A DNA stretch of 64,000 nucleotides, taken from positions 62,001 to 126,000 of the forward strand of contig BPHE01000002.1 in the NCBI GenBank assembly GCA_026003395.1, written 5' to 3'. Within the stretch, counting starts at the first letter, position 1. Each line of letters begins with the position of its first letter. Below the pieces are notes generated by a model. The model saw only the letters and a list, made by a program, of their open reading frames with translations, had not been told where the DNA came from and did no database searches. The position numbers and the translations under genes are program-made. Positions 9,951 to 17,717 of the stretch are shown in pieces. This DNA is from Vicingaceae bacterium. Lineage in GTDB: Bacteria; Bacteroidota; Bacteroidia; Flavobacteriales_E; Vicingaceae.

Positions 9951-11216
9951 ATGACAAAAAAATACTTGTTGTTTTTTTTCGTGCTATCCTGCAGCATTGT
10001 ATTGAAATCACAAGAAAAAAAGATTTATCCACCTTCAATAGGGCTACAAGGAGGAGTTGTCAATTTTATGGGAGACCTTGGAAAAAATACCAAGGGCTCA
10101 ATCTATACAAACACACGTTTTGCTTACGGAGGTTATTTGGAGCAAAAATTTGGTTCTGTGTTTGGTCTGCATCTCAATACTTATATCGGTAAAGTATCAA
10201 AATATCAATTAGACACCGCAGCATTCCTAAATTTTGAATCTAAAATCACCGCCATAGATCTAAGTTTGTTGTTTGATTTTGACAATGACAAAATCATAAA
10301 AAAATCTTCAACATTTGCTCCCTTCTTTTCTGTCGGCATAGGTTATTTAATGTTTGATCCTTATGCCGATCTTTTAGATGAAAATGGCAATCCTTATTAT
10401 CATTGGAGCGATGGTTCATTGAGAAACATGCCACAAAACGATTCCTTGCTTGGCAAAGCATCCTATGCCAAACGAGATTACAAATTTGAAACCCCCTTAA
10501 AAGACAGTACCGTCAATTATGCTAAAAACACTCTCATAATTCCTGTCAAATTAGGGTTTAAATTTGATCTTACTGAAAATATACAAGCAAGGGTTTCGGC
10601 ATCTTATGTGTTGACATTTACCGATTATCTAGACAATTACAGCATAGAAAGCGGCAATGATGCATATTTATACACATCTATTGGATTGCAATATAATTTT
10701 GGGAAAAGAGAAAGTCAGATAAATTTCAGTAAAAAAGAAGAAAATTACCGTTCGGGCATAGAGAAAGTAGATAGCGACGGAGATGGCGTGCCCAATATCA
10801 ATGACTATTGTCCCGGCACACCTCCGGGCGTAAGCGTGGACGAACGCGGATGTCCTGCCGACACCGACAAAGACGGAATACCCGATTACCGCGATAAAGA
10901 ACCTAACACACCTCCCGGAATGGATGTGGATGCTGATGGAGTAGGTTTCATTTACAAAGAAGAAAAAACTGAAAAACCCAATCAATATGAAAAACCGGTT
11001 GAAATGAAAACTGAACAAAAATCATTTCAAAGCAGTGAGGAAACTCCTCCTCCACCCAAGGGCATTCCTGATGAATTTAAATCGGTGGATACCGATGGAG
11101 ATGGTTTCATTTCTTCTAAAGAAGTAACCAAAGTGATAGATGACTACTTTGACGGAAAAAATAATTTCACCATCGAAAAGTTGCATCAATTGGTAGATTT
11201 CTTTTTCCAACAATAA
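9951..11216 (+). CDS. Outer-membrane barrel protein with thrombospondin type 3 repeats and an EF-hand
   Basis: The 421-aa protein has a signal peptide (about 1-20), an OmpA-like N-terminal beta-barrel (about 25-252), two thrombospondin type 3/OmpA-linker repeats (about 274-330: VDSDGDGVPNINDYCP, then TDKDGIPDYRD), a Pro/Glu-rich linker, and a C-terminal canonical EF-hand loop, DTDGDGFISSKE at 380-391, with acidic residues at positions 1, 3, 5 and 12. The barrel is clearly related to the one encoded at 12420: both carry a near-identical YHWSDGS/YHYWSDGS-IRNMP segment and the same TPPGV..D..GCP repeat. No OmpA peptidoglycan-binding domain is present. Inference: a calcium-stabilised surface or envelope protein. 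It is the first gene of the cluster to 15146, 27 nt before the next gene. Confidence 0.72.
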   Translation: MTKKYLLFFFVLSCSIVLKSQEKKIYPPSIGLQGGVVNFMGDLGKNTKGSIYTNTRFAYGGYLEQKFGSVFGLHLNTYIGKVSKYQLDTAAFLNFESKITAIDLSLLFDFDNDKIIKKSSTFAPFFSVGIGYLMFDPYADLLDENGNPYYHWSDGSLRNMPQNDSLLGKASYAKRDYKFETPLKDSTVNYAKNTLIIPVKLGFKFDLTENIQARVSASYVLTFTDYLDNYSIESGNDAYLYTSIGLQYNFGKRESQINFSKKEENYRSGIEKVDSDGDGVPNINDYCPGTPPGVSVDERGCPADTDKDGIPDYRDKEPNTPPGMDVDADGVGFIYKEEKTEKPNQYEKPVEMKTEQKSFQSSEETPPPPKGIPDEFKSVDTDGDGFISSKEVTKVIDDYFDGKNNFTIEKLHQLVDFFFQQ

Positions 11217-11243
11217 AGAAATATAAAAATAATTGGGCGATAG

Positions 11244-11693
11244 ATGATAAAGCAAATAACATTACTGATACATTTAATATTTCTAACCATTTACAGTTGG
11301 TTCTCTTCCCGGGACATTCAAGTTACAATCCAAGGAGAAAACAGAATGTTACAAGGTCAATATGGAACACTGAGCATTACGGTAAATAAAGGTGATTTGG
11401 CAGGAATCTCAAAACTGCAAATTTCATTTCCCGATGGATTTATTGTAGAGTCTGAAGAAAATGCCGGGGCAAATTTTGTTTTTGAAGATAATAAAGCTAA
11501 GTTTATATGGATAGCATTGCCATCGTCGCCTTCCTTTACTGTAAAGCTTAAATATCTTTGTAATATACCCGGTGAATATCAAATAGGGGGGAAATTTTAC
11601 TATGTAGCAGACAATCAGCCGGCAAATATAGACCTGCCGGTGACAAAACTCATTATTACCAACAAAGAAGCAAGCCAAAGCAGAAGTGCCTGA
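11244..11693 (+). CDS. Exported beta-sandwich protein, N-terminal half of a frame-broken gene
   Basis: The 149-aa frame has a hydrophobic signal sequence (about 1-22) and one Ig-like beta-sandwich domain (about 25-140) including the segment KLQISFPDGFIVE. The next frame (11686) begins with a second domain of the same kind (EEVIPDGFQV). In the +1 frame the linker just before 11686 reads KAEVPEIP, which continues naturally from this product, and skipping one base near 11675 joins both into a single protein of about 395 aa. So this is probably the N-terminal half of one gene. Domains of this type occur in Bacteroidota proteins of unknown function; I cannot name a family with certainty. Confidence 0.6.
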   Translation: MIKQITLLIHLIFLTIYSWFSSRDIQVTIQGENRMLQGQYGTLSITVNKGDLAGISKLQISFPDGFIVESEENAGANFVFEDNKAKFIWIALPSSPSFTVKLKYLCNIPGEYQIGGKFYYVADNQPANIDLPVTKLIITNKEASQSRSA

Positions 11694-12432
11694 AATTCCA
11701 TCATTTTTTCAATGTACAAGACAGATTGCCACCACCGACAACCAAAATTTTATTGTCAACTTGCGAATTACAAAGAGCAATATAAAAGGATTTGTCAAAA
11801 TTGAAGAAGTAATTCCCGATGGCTTTCAAGTACAGGTCTTACAATCTGCCGACGCTGCATTTGGTTTCAAAAATGGTATTGCAAAATTTTCATGGGCCGA
11901 GATGCCGGAAGAAAACGATTTGGTGGTAACCTACAAACTTACGCCTAAAATAAATACCAAAGAAGGGGAATATGTCATTACCGGTGCGTATGTGATTAAC
12001 AAAAATCAAACTTCAGAAAAAACACCTTTGGAAGAAAGTCGTTTTTATTTTAAAAAGTCACAACCTGTTTCATCAATTGATGAACCTATGGTTGAAGCAA
12101 AGCCAATGCCGGAGAAAAAAGAACCCCAACGCGGAAATCATTCACCTACGATTGATTTTAAGGTACAAATTGCTGCGGGACATAAACCTGTTTTCGATGC
12201 CTATTTTAAAGCCAAATTTCATATAAATGAAAAAATTTACCGCGAAAATCATGAAGGTTGGATAAAATATCTTGTAGGGAATTTCAAAGAATACAAAGAC
12301 GCCCGGAATAAAAGAAACATTATTTGGAACCGGCACAATATAAAAGACGCCTTTGTAGTGGCATACAACAATGGTAACAGGATATCTGTACAGGAAGCTT
12401 TGATGATTACCAATCAACAATGGATAAAATAA
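11686..12432 (+). CDS. Beta-sandwich plus SPOR-like domain protein, C-terminal half of a frame-broken gene
   Basis: The 248-aa frame can only start at GTG 11686 and lacks a signal peptide, which fits its being the second half of the 11244 gene. It holds a second beta-sandwich domain (about 12-115), a Lys/Pro/Glu-rich linker (about 118-160) and a C-terminal SPOR-like domain (about 162-245: FKVQIAAGHKP, then GWIKYLVGNFKEYKDA, then DAFVVAYNNG). The same C-terminal block (DAFIVAFKDGN, GAFIIAYKKNQ and EAMEITDK-like ends) recurs in the 12420 protein, which shows shared ancestry. SPOR domains of this kind bind denuded glycan strands or act as protein contacts. Its stop overlaps the 12420 start by 13 nt. 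Confidence 0.65.
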   Translation: MPEIPSFFQCTRQIATTDNQNFIVNLRITKSNIKGFVKIEEVIPDGFQVQVLQSADAAFGFKNGIAKFSWAEMPEENDLVVTYKLTPKINTKEGEYVITGAYVINKNQTSEKTPLEESRFYFKKSQPVSSIDEPMVEAKPMPEKKEPQRGNHSPTIDFKVQIAAGHKPVFDAYFKAKFHINEKIYRENHEGWIKYLVGNFKEYKDARNKRNIIWNRHNIKDAFVVAYNNGNRISVQEALMITNQQWIK

Positions 12433-14510
12433 ACAAAATAATAGACATCAAACGTTTATTCAACAATGTCTTGCTTACTCTTATATTAATTACACACACC
12501 GCCATTGCACAAAAAAATATTCAGGACATCGAAAAAATTGTACAAGCACAGGACTCTACGAAAGAATTAGTATTGAAACCAACCATAGGAGTCGGCATTG
12601 GCAGTATGAAATTTTATGGAGACCTTTTAAGCCGTAAATATGGCAACCCAATCATTGGGCGGTTTGGTTATGAATTGAATGTTTCCGACGATATCAGTCC
12701 TTATTTTCGTTTGAAATTTTATGTTTTATGGGGAAAAATATCTGCCAATGAACGGTATCCGGAAAGGAATCTCAATTTTATTTCCAAAATATCTACAGGC
12801 GGCCTGATGATGGAATATAATTTCGGACATTTTTTGCCCGAAAAAAGAAAAGTATCTCCTTATATCACTGCCGGTATTGAATCTTTTGAGTTTCATTCAA
12901 AAACCGATTTATATGATCAATACGGGAATAAATATCATTACTGGTCGGACGGAAGCATACGCAATATGCCGGAAGATGACCCTCTTGCCGATCAAGCCAT
13001 CAGGTTGCAAAGAGATTATTTTTACGAAACCGACCTGCGCGAATTAAATTTGGACGGATTGGGAAAATATCCCGAACGCACATGGGCCATACCTTTTGGA
13101 GTAGGCATAAAATTTCACCTCAGCCAAGACGTAGATTTCGTATTTTCAACCACCATGCATTGGACTTTTTCCGATTTGGTCGACAATGTATCCTATAAAA
13201 GTGATTCCCGTATGAATATTCCACACACAAAATCACAGGACAAAGTGTTATATACAGGCGTATCCTTGCATTATAACCTACAATGGAAAATAAAAAAGAA
13301 AAACGAACCCGAGCAATTAGACCAACAGCAATTGCTTGCCATCAAGGACGGCGATTTCGACGGAGATGGAGTGAACGACTGGATAGACAAATGTCATTTA
13401 ACTCCTCCCGGTGTAAAAGTGGATCAATATGGTTGTCCTATAGATACTGACAAGGACCGCATACCCGATTATCGTGACGAAGAATTGCTTACGCGCGAGG
13501 GTGCTCCTGTATTGGCTAACGGTGTGGAATTTACAGATAGCTTGATTTTACTGGATTATCTTGCTTATATGGACACCACCGGATTCTTTGGCGCAGAAAC
13601 AATTTTCAAAAAAATTGCCGACGAATCATATAAAAAGAAAAAAAGATATCAAGTGAAAATTGGTGAGTACAAAACCGAAATTGACCCAGAACTTGCCAAT
13701 AAAATTCTAAGCATACCGGATGCGCAAATACAAGTTTTCGGAGATACGCTTTCGGTTATTACCGTAGGGAATTATAAATCATTGCCTGAAGCCGTTAAAC
13801 GTAAAATAGCACTGACCCTTGAAGGATTTCCGGTAGCTGAAGTAGTAGAGAAAAACGAAAAAGGCGAATTGAAAACATCGGGAGATGAAGCCAATAATCT
13901 TCCCGTTAACGTAAATGAAATTCAAAGTGTGAAAAGTTCCATTCCCATCTTTAGAATTCAATTAGGCGTATTTTCTCAAAAACAGCCAAAAAACAATTTC
14001 ACCTCGCTTGACAATGTATTGGAAATTCCGGTAAACGGAAAATACAAATACATCTCAGGTTCATTTGAAAATTATGATGAAGCAGTGAAATATCTTAATC
14101 AAATAAAAAATAATACCATTTACAAAGATGCTTTTATCGTGGCTTTTAAAGATGGCAATCAAGTATCCTTATCCTCTTTGGGAATACAGGCACCCGTTGA
14201 TGAATCAAAATTGCCTAAAGAAAAAGAAGTTTCCACATCAGAAGATATCAATTATTACGTACAATTGGGTATTTTCAGATACCGCTTGCCAAACGAAACA
14301 CTCCAAAAATACCTGCAACTTGGAAATGTGAAAATGATTAAAGAAGGAGATCTTGCCAGATATGTATACGGTAAATACAAAACTTTTGCCGAAGCCAACC
14401 GGGCAAAACAAGAATTGTTGCAAAAAGGGTTTGAAGGAGCGTTTATCATCGCTTACAAAAAAAATCAAATGATTTCAGTTAGGGAAGCAATGGAAATAAC
14501 AGACAAATAA
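12420..14510 (+). CDS. Outer-membrane barrel with thrombospondin type 3 repeat and three SPOR-like domains
   Basis: This 696-aa protein has a signal anchor or signal peptide (about 12-30, ending AIAQ), an OmpA-like barrel (about 52-290) related to that of the 9951 gene, thrombospondin type 3 repeats (about 311-354: GDFDGDGVNDWIDKC, TDKDRIPDYRD), and three SPOR-like blocks at about 408-480 (RYQVKIGEYKTE), 510-585 (FRIQLGVFSQ) and 611-696 (YYVQLGIFRY). Inference: it links the outer membrane to peptidoglycan or partner proteins, using SPOR-like blocks where OmpA would have its OmpA_C domain. The start was chosen for its signal sequence; it overlaps the preceding frame by 13 nt, so the cluster looks translationally coupled. 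Confidence 0.72.
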   Translation: MDKINKIIDIKRLFNNVLLTLILITHTAIAQKNIQDIEKIVQAQDSTKELVLKPTIGVGIGSMKFYGDLLSRKYGNPIIGRFGYELNVSDDISPYFRLKFYVLWGKISANERYPERNLNFISKISTGGLMMEYNFGHFLPEKRKVSPYITAGIESFEFHSKTDLYDQYGNKYHYWSDGSIRNMPEDDPLADQAIRLQRDYFYETDLRELNLDGLGKYPERTWAIPFGVGIKFHLSQDVDFVFSTTMHWTFSDLVDNVSYKSDSRMNIPHTKSQDKVLYTGVSLHYNLQWKIKKKNEPEQLDQQQLLAIKDGDFDGDGVNDWIDKCHLTPPGVKVDQYGCPIDTDKDRIPDYRDEELLTREGAPVLANGVEFTDSLILLDYLAYMDTTGFFGAETIFKKIADESYKKKKRYQVKIGEYKTEIDPELANKILSIPDAQIQVFGDTLSVITVGNYKSLPEAVKRKIALTLEGFPVAEVVEKNEKGELKTSGDEANNLPVNVNEIQSVKSSIPIFRIQLGVFSQKQPKNNFTSLDNVLEIPVNGKYKYISGSFENYDEAVKYLNQIKNNTIYKDAFIVAFKDGNQVSLSSLGIQAPVDESKLPKEKEVSTSEDINYYVQLGIFRYRLPNETLQKYLQLGNVKMIKEGDLARYVYGKYKTFAEANRAKQELLQKGFEGAFIIAYKKNQMISVREAMEITDK

Positions 14511-14567
14511 AACATGATGGTTCGTGAAACAAAAGCACATTTGCAGGAAAATACAAACAACCATTTA

Positions 14568-15146
14568 ATGAAACTGAAGTATTCATCTCAAAGAATAAAA
14601 TCACCCGATTTACTTTTTAAAAAATCTGTTTATCTTGTGAGTTTGTTCGTTTTTCTATGTACATTCCAAGCTTGCCCATTTTATTTTGAAGAACCATTGG
14701 GTGAATTTGATAATGCAGAAAAGATTCCTAAGAATCTACCCGGCACATGGACACATTTTGGACAAGACGAAAAAATTTATGAGATTTCCGTGAAAACAAA
14801 CGGAAAAAAATTAATCGAAATGTATCTGACCGTTTTTCAAAAAAATGGTCAATGTATCAGCAGGGAAAAATTTACAGGTTTTTTTTACAATCACCATGGG
14901 CACATGTTTTTAAACATTAAAAATAATGAAAATGCTATTGCTGTTGGTAAAATTGAATTTGAAAATAAAGACCAACTGGCAGCTCAATATATTCAATTGC
15001 CAAAAGACACATCACAATTGCCATATAAAGATCCGGCAGAATTGTTAAACTCATTTCCTTTAGATTCAATTCTTTCCGGAAAGTTTATTTTTCTGAGGAA
15101 AGGATCTTTGCTTTATCAATTAAAATTTAGCAAGAAGGGATTTTAA
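14568..15146 (+). CDS. Putative lipoprotein of unknown function
   Basis: The 192-aa product from ATG 14568 (an in-frame ATG at 14514 would add 18 hydrophilic residues ahead of the signal). A basic N terminus, a hydrophobic stretch (SVYLVSLFVFLCT) and the lipobox-like FQAC give a lipidated cysteine at about residue 36. The mature part is a small beta-rich domain with GTWTHFGQDEKIYEI and KFTGFFYNHHGHMFLNI. I do not recognise the family. It follows the 12420 gene closely (57 nt from the chosen start) and may complete the envelope cluster. It converges on the glycosyltransferase gene with 1 nt between coding ends. Confidence 0.6.
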   Translation: MKLKYSSQRIKSPDLLFKKSVYLVSLFVFLCTFQACPFYFEEPLGEFDNAEKIPKNLPGTWTHFGQDEKIYEISVKTNGKKLIEMYLTVFQKNGQCISREKFTGFFYNHHGHMFLNIKNNENAIAVGKIEFENKDQLAAQYIQLPKDTSQLPYKDPAELLNSFPLDSILSGKFIFLRKGSLLYQLKFSKKGF

Positions 15147-15147
15147 T

Positions 15148-15919
15148 CTATTTTATTCCGGCGAAAAGATCTCTTAAAACTTTATATTTATAAATTGTCC
15201 CTTTTGCAGAAACTACGGCAATTTTCCAACCGGCCCAACCATCCAAAATACCCAATTTCAAAATATAAATTTGAAAAAATTTTGCAAAAGCTTTAACAGC
15301 AGGCAGCCATACCGGTACTTTAATTTTCTTTTCGAATAGTTCTTGGGCCTGTAATTCATTGTAACGTTTTGTTTTTGACCAATGATCTTTCACCGACTCA
15401 AAAGAATAATGCAACAAATCACCTTTTAAATGCTTAATGTCAAGTGGGTTCTTAGAAACCAGTCGTTCGTGTACCCATTTCCCTTCCCAATAAGCATGTT
15501 TTTTGGGAAACAATCTAACTTTCACATCAGGGTACCAACCTCCAAACCTCACCCAGTGTCCACAATAATTTGTCCTGCGGTTAAAACTGTAGGCACCGCT
15601 AAGGCCTGAATGTTTTGCTTGCAGAATACTTTCTCTTAATTCTTCAGATACTTCCTCATCGGCATCTATTGATAAAATATAATCATATTCAGCCAATTGA
15701 TTTGCTTTGTTCTTTGTTGTTGCATAACCCTCCCATTCAACCATAAACAAAACGAACTCCGTAATTTTCACATATTTTTTTTGTATTGTCGGAAGAACCG
15801 GAATCAGCCACAATAATTTCATCGGCAATAGGTAGTAATGATTCTATACACCGGGCGATATTGCGTTCTTCGTTGAGCGTTATGATAACGGCCGAAATTG
15901 ATTTTGTGTGAGCATTCAC
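15148..15919 (-). pseudogene. Family 2 glycosyltransferase (WaaE/KdtX-like), broken by a frameshift
   Basis: The N-terminal part (15919 down to the TGA at 15737) reads SAVIITLNEERNIARCIESLL and DEIIVADSGSSDNT, the GT2 nucleotide-binding start. The rest (15148-15760) continues in another frame with EGYATTKNKANQLA, ILSIDADEEVS (DxD metal motif) and RRTNYCGHWVRFGGWYPD, as in LPS-core beta-glucosyltransferases of the WaaE type. Removing one T from GGTTGAATGG near 15740 restores RFVYGEWEGYATTKN and an intact protein of about 256 aa. So it is a single gene with a one-base lesion, real or from assembly. It overlaps the histidine kinase stop by 4 nt (ATGA) and is the last gene of that operon. Confidence 0.8.
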
Positions 15920-16965
15920 GATCTTTTGGAAACTTTTTGCAAAGTAAACGAAAAAGTTGTTCCCTCACCGGGTTTGCTGCGCACATTGATAGTTTGACCA
16001 TGTGCCTCGAGAATATGTTTCACAATTGCTAATCCTAATCCTGAACCTCCCTTATCTCTCGAACGACTTTTTTCTACCCGGTAAAATCTTTCGAAGATTC
16101 TTGACAAATGTTCAGATTCTATTCCAATGCCGTCATCACTTACTTCTATTAAAAGCTTATCATCCAAATCGTGAAATTTTACAACAGTAGTACCTCCACC
16201 GGCTTTACCGTATTTTATAGAATTGACAATCAGATTTACCAGCACCCGGCGTATTTTTTGCTCATCCGCATAAACCCATATTGCCGGGTAGTTTTCTTTT
16301 AATTTTAAAACGATATTATTGTTCTTGGACATAATTTCCAATGAGTGAAATATATCTTTCACCAAAGCTGTAATATCAAATGCTTCGTAATTCAGGGCAA
16401 TGGTTTTGTTTTCGAGTTGCTGAATAATATCCAACTCTTCAACAATTTGAATCATTCGTTCGACACTTTTCTCTGCCCTTTTGAGATATTCAAGGTTTAT
16501 AGCAGGATCTTTCCAACCATCTTCCAACAATGTGGAAAGATAGCCCTGTATGTTAAATAATGGTGTTTTTAATTCATGAGCCACATTACCAACAAATTCG
16601 CGTCTGAAATTTTCCATTTCTTTAAGTCGCGATATTTCTTTCTGATTGTCTTCTCTCCACCTTTCCACCTCCCGGCTTACCTCACCAATGATGTCCTTTT
16701 TTAGATCAAGATTGCTGCTTTGTATTCCCGGTCTTGATTTTTCGGTAGTTATCAGTTTGTATAAAATCTTAATTTTATTGTAGATAAATTTTTCAAGAAA
16801 ATAGTTGACGGTGGTGTAAGCAACCACAAATACAAAAACAAACAAAATAACGATACCTACGATCTTGTCGGATTGAAAGTCATGGAAAAAAAAGTCAAAA
16901 CCCGAAACACTCAGAGCCATAATGGCTGCAGTGGTTAATGCAATCGAACGCGGACTTAACTTCAT
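15916..16965 (-). CDS. Sensor histidine kinase, PhoR-like
   Basis: The 349-aa kinase has two N-terminal membrane segments (about 8-22 and 34-56), a short cytoplasmic linker, a HisKA domain with the phosphorylated histidine at 130 (GNVAHELKTPLFNIQGYL) and a HATPase domain with the N box (NLIVNSIKYG), the DDGIGI and GSGLGLAI nucleotide boxes and an intact F box (FERFYRVEKSRSRDKGG). No periplasmic sensor domain of any size is visible, so the signal is probably sensed in or near the membrane or through a partner. It overlaps the regulator gene by 4 nt upstream and the glycosyltransferase by 4 nt downstream. The resemblance to PhoR is by architecture only; there are no pst or pho genes nearby. Confidence 0.9.
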   Translation of the reverse strand: MKLSPRSIALTTAAIMALSVSGFDFFFHDFQSDKIVGIVILFVFVFVVAYTTVNYFLEKFIYNKIKILYKLITTEKSRPGIQSSNLDLKKDIIGEVSREVERWREDNQKEISRLKEMENFRREFVGNVAHELKTPLFNIQGYLSTLLEDGWKDPAINLEYLKRAEKSVERMIQIVEELDIIQQLENKTIALNYEAFDITALVKDIFHSLEIMSKNNNIVLKLKENYPAIWVYADEQKIRRVLVNLIVNSIKYGKAGGGTTVVKFHDLDDKLLIEVSDDGIGIESEHLSRIFERFYRVEKSRSRDKGGSGLGLAIVKHILEAHGQTINVRSKPGEGTTFSFTLQKVSKRS

Positions 16966-17654
16966 GATTTTTTGTCTTCCGGCAATTCAAATTTATATCC
17001 AACGCCTTTTACGGTTTTTATATACTCATTGCCAATTTTTTCGCGTATTTTACGTATGTGCACATCAATGGTTCTATCTCCCACAATTATGTCATTTCCC
17101 CATATTTTTTGTAGTATTTCTTCACGGTGAAATACTTTAGAAGGTTTTGACATCAATAAAGACAATAATTCAAATTCTTTTTTCGGAAGATTCAATTCTT
17201 TATTGTTGTAAAGTACTGTGTATTGTTCTTTATCAATGATAAATGGCCCCACATGGATGGTAGAAGAAGTCATGGTAATGTCTTTGGTACGCTTGAACAT
17301 TGCCTGTAGCTTTGAAATCAACACCTTAGGTTTGATGGGTTTGACAATATAATCATCGCCACCGGCATCAAATGCCGCCAATTGAGAAAACTCCTCCCCC
17401 CTGGCCGACAAAAACACTATGTAGGTTTGATTTAAAGTGGACAACTTTCGCAATTCCTGACAGGTTTCTATTCCATCCATTTCCGGCATCATAATGTCTA
17501 ACAATATCAAATCCGGCACCAACTGTTGGGCTTTCTCTAACGCTTCTTTCCCATTGGATGCAGTAAACACCAGGTAATTTTCTTTTTTCAAATTGTATGT
17601 CAAGATCTCTCTAATGTCGGGATCATCATCTACTATAAGAATTTTTTTGCTCAT
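16962..17654 (-). CDS. OmpR/PhoB-family response regulator
   Basis: The 230-aa regulator has an N-terminal receiver domain (phospho-acceptor Asp53 in LLDIMMPEMDG; acidic pair at residues 10-11; conserved Lys in IVKPIKP) and a C-terminal winged-helix DNA-binding domain (about 135-225; ELLSLLMSKPSKVFHREEIL, VDVHIRKIREKIG, and VKGVGYKFE in the wing). It is the partner of the downstream kinase, joined by an ATGA overlap. Its targets cannot be told; the glycosyltransferase in the same operon hints at an envelope role. Confidence 0.92.
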   Translation of the reverse strand: MSKKILIVDDDPDIREILTYNLKKENYLVFTASNGKEALEKAQQLVPDLILLDIMMPEMDGIETCQELRKLSTLNQTYIVFLSARGEEFSQLAAFDAGGDDYIVKPIKPKVLISKLQAMFKRTKDITMTSSTIHVGPFIIDKEQYTVLYNNKELNLPKKEFELLSLLMSKPSKVFHREEILQKIWGNDIIVGDRTIDVHIRKIREKIGNEYIKTVKGVGYKFELPEDKKS

Positions 17655-17717
17655 GCCTTGATATCAATTTACAGGACAAAATTGCCTTCATTATGTTAAT
17701 CAAATGTTAAGACAATA

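Noticed and set aside
11675-11690. Programmed frameshift joining the 11244 and 11686 frames
   Set aside because: No slippery heptamer, stimulatory stem or Shine-Dalgarno-like element is visible; a mutation or sequence error is simpler.
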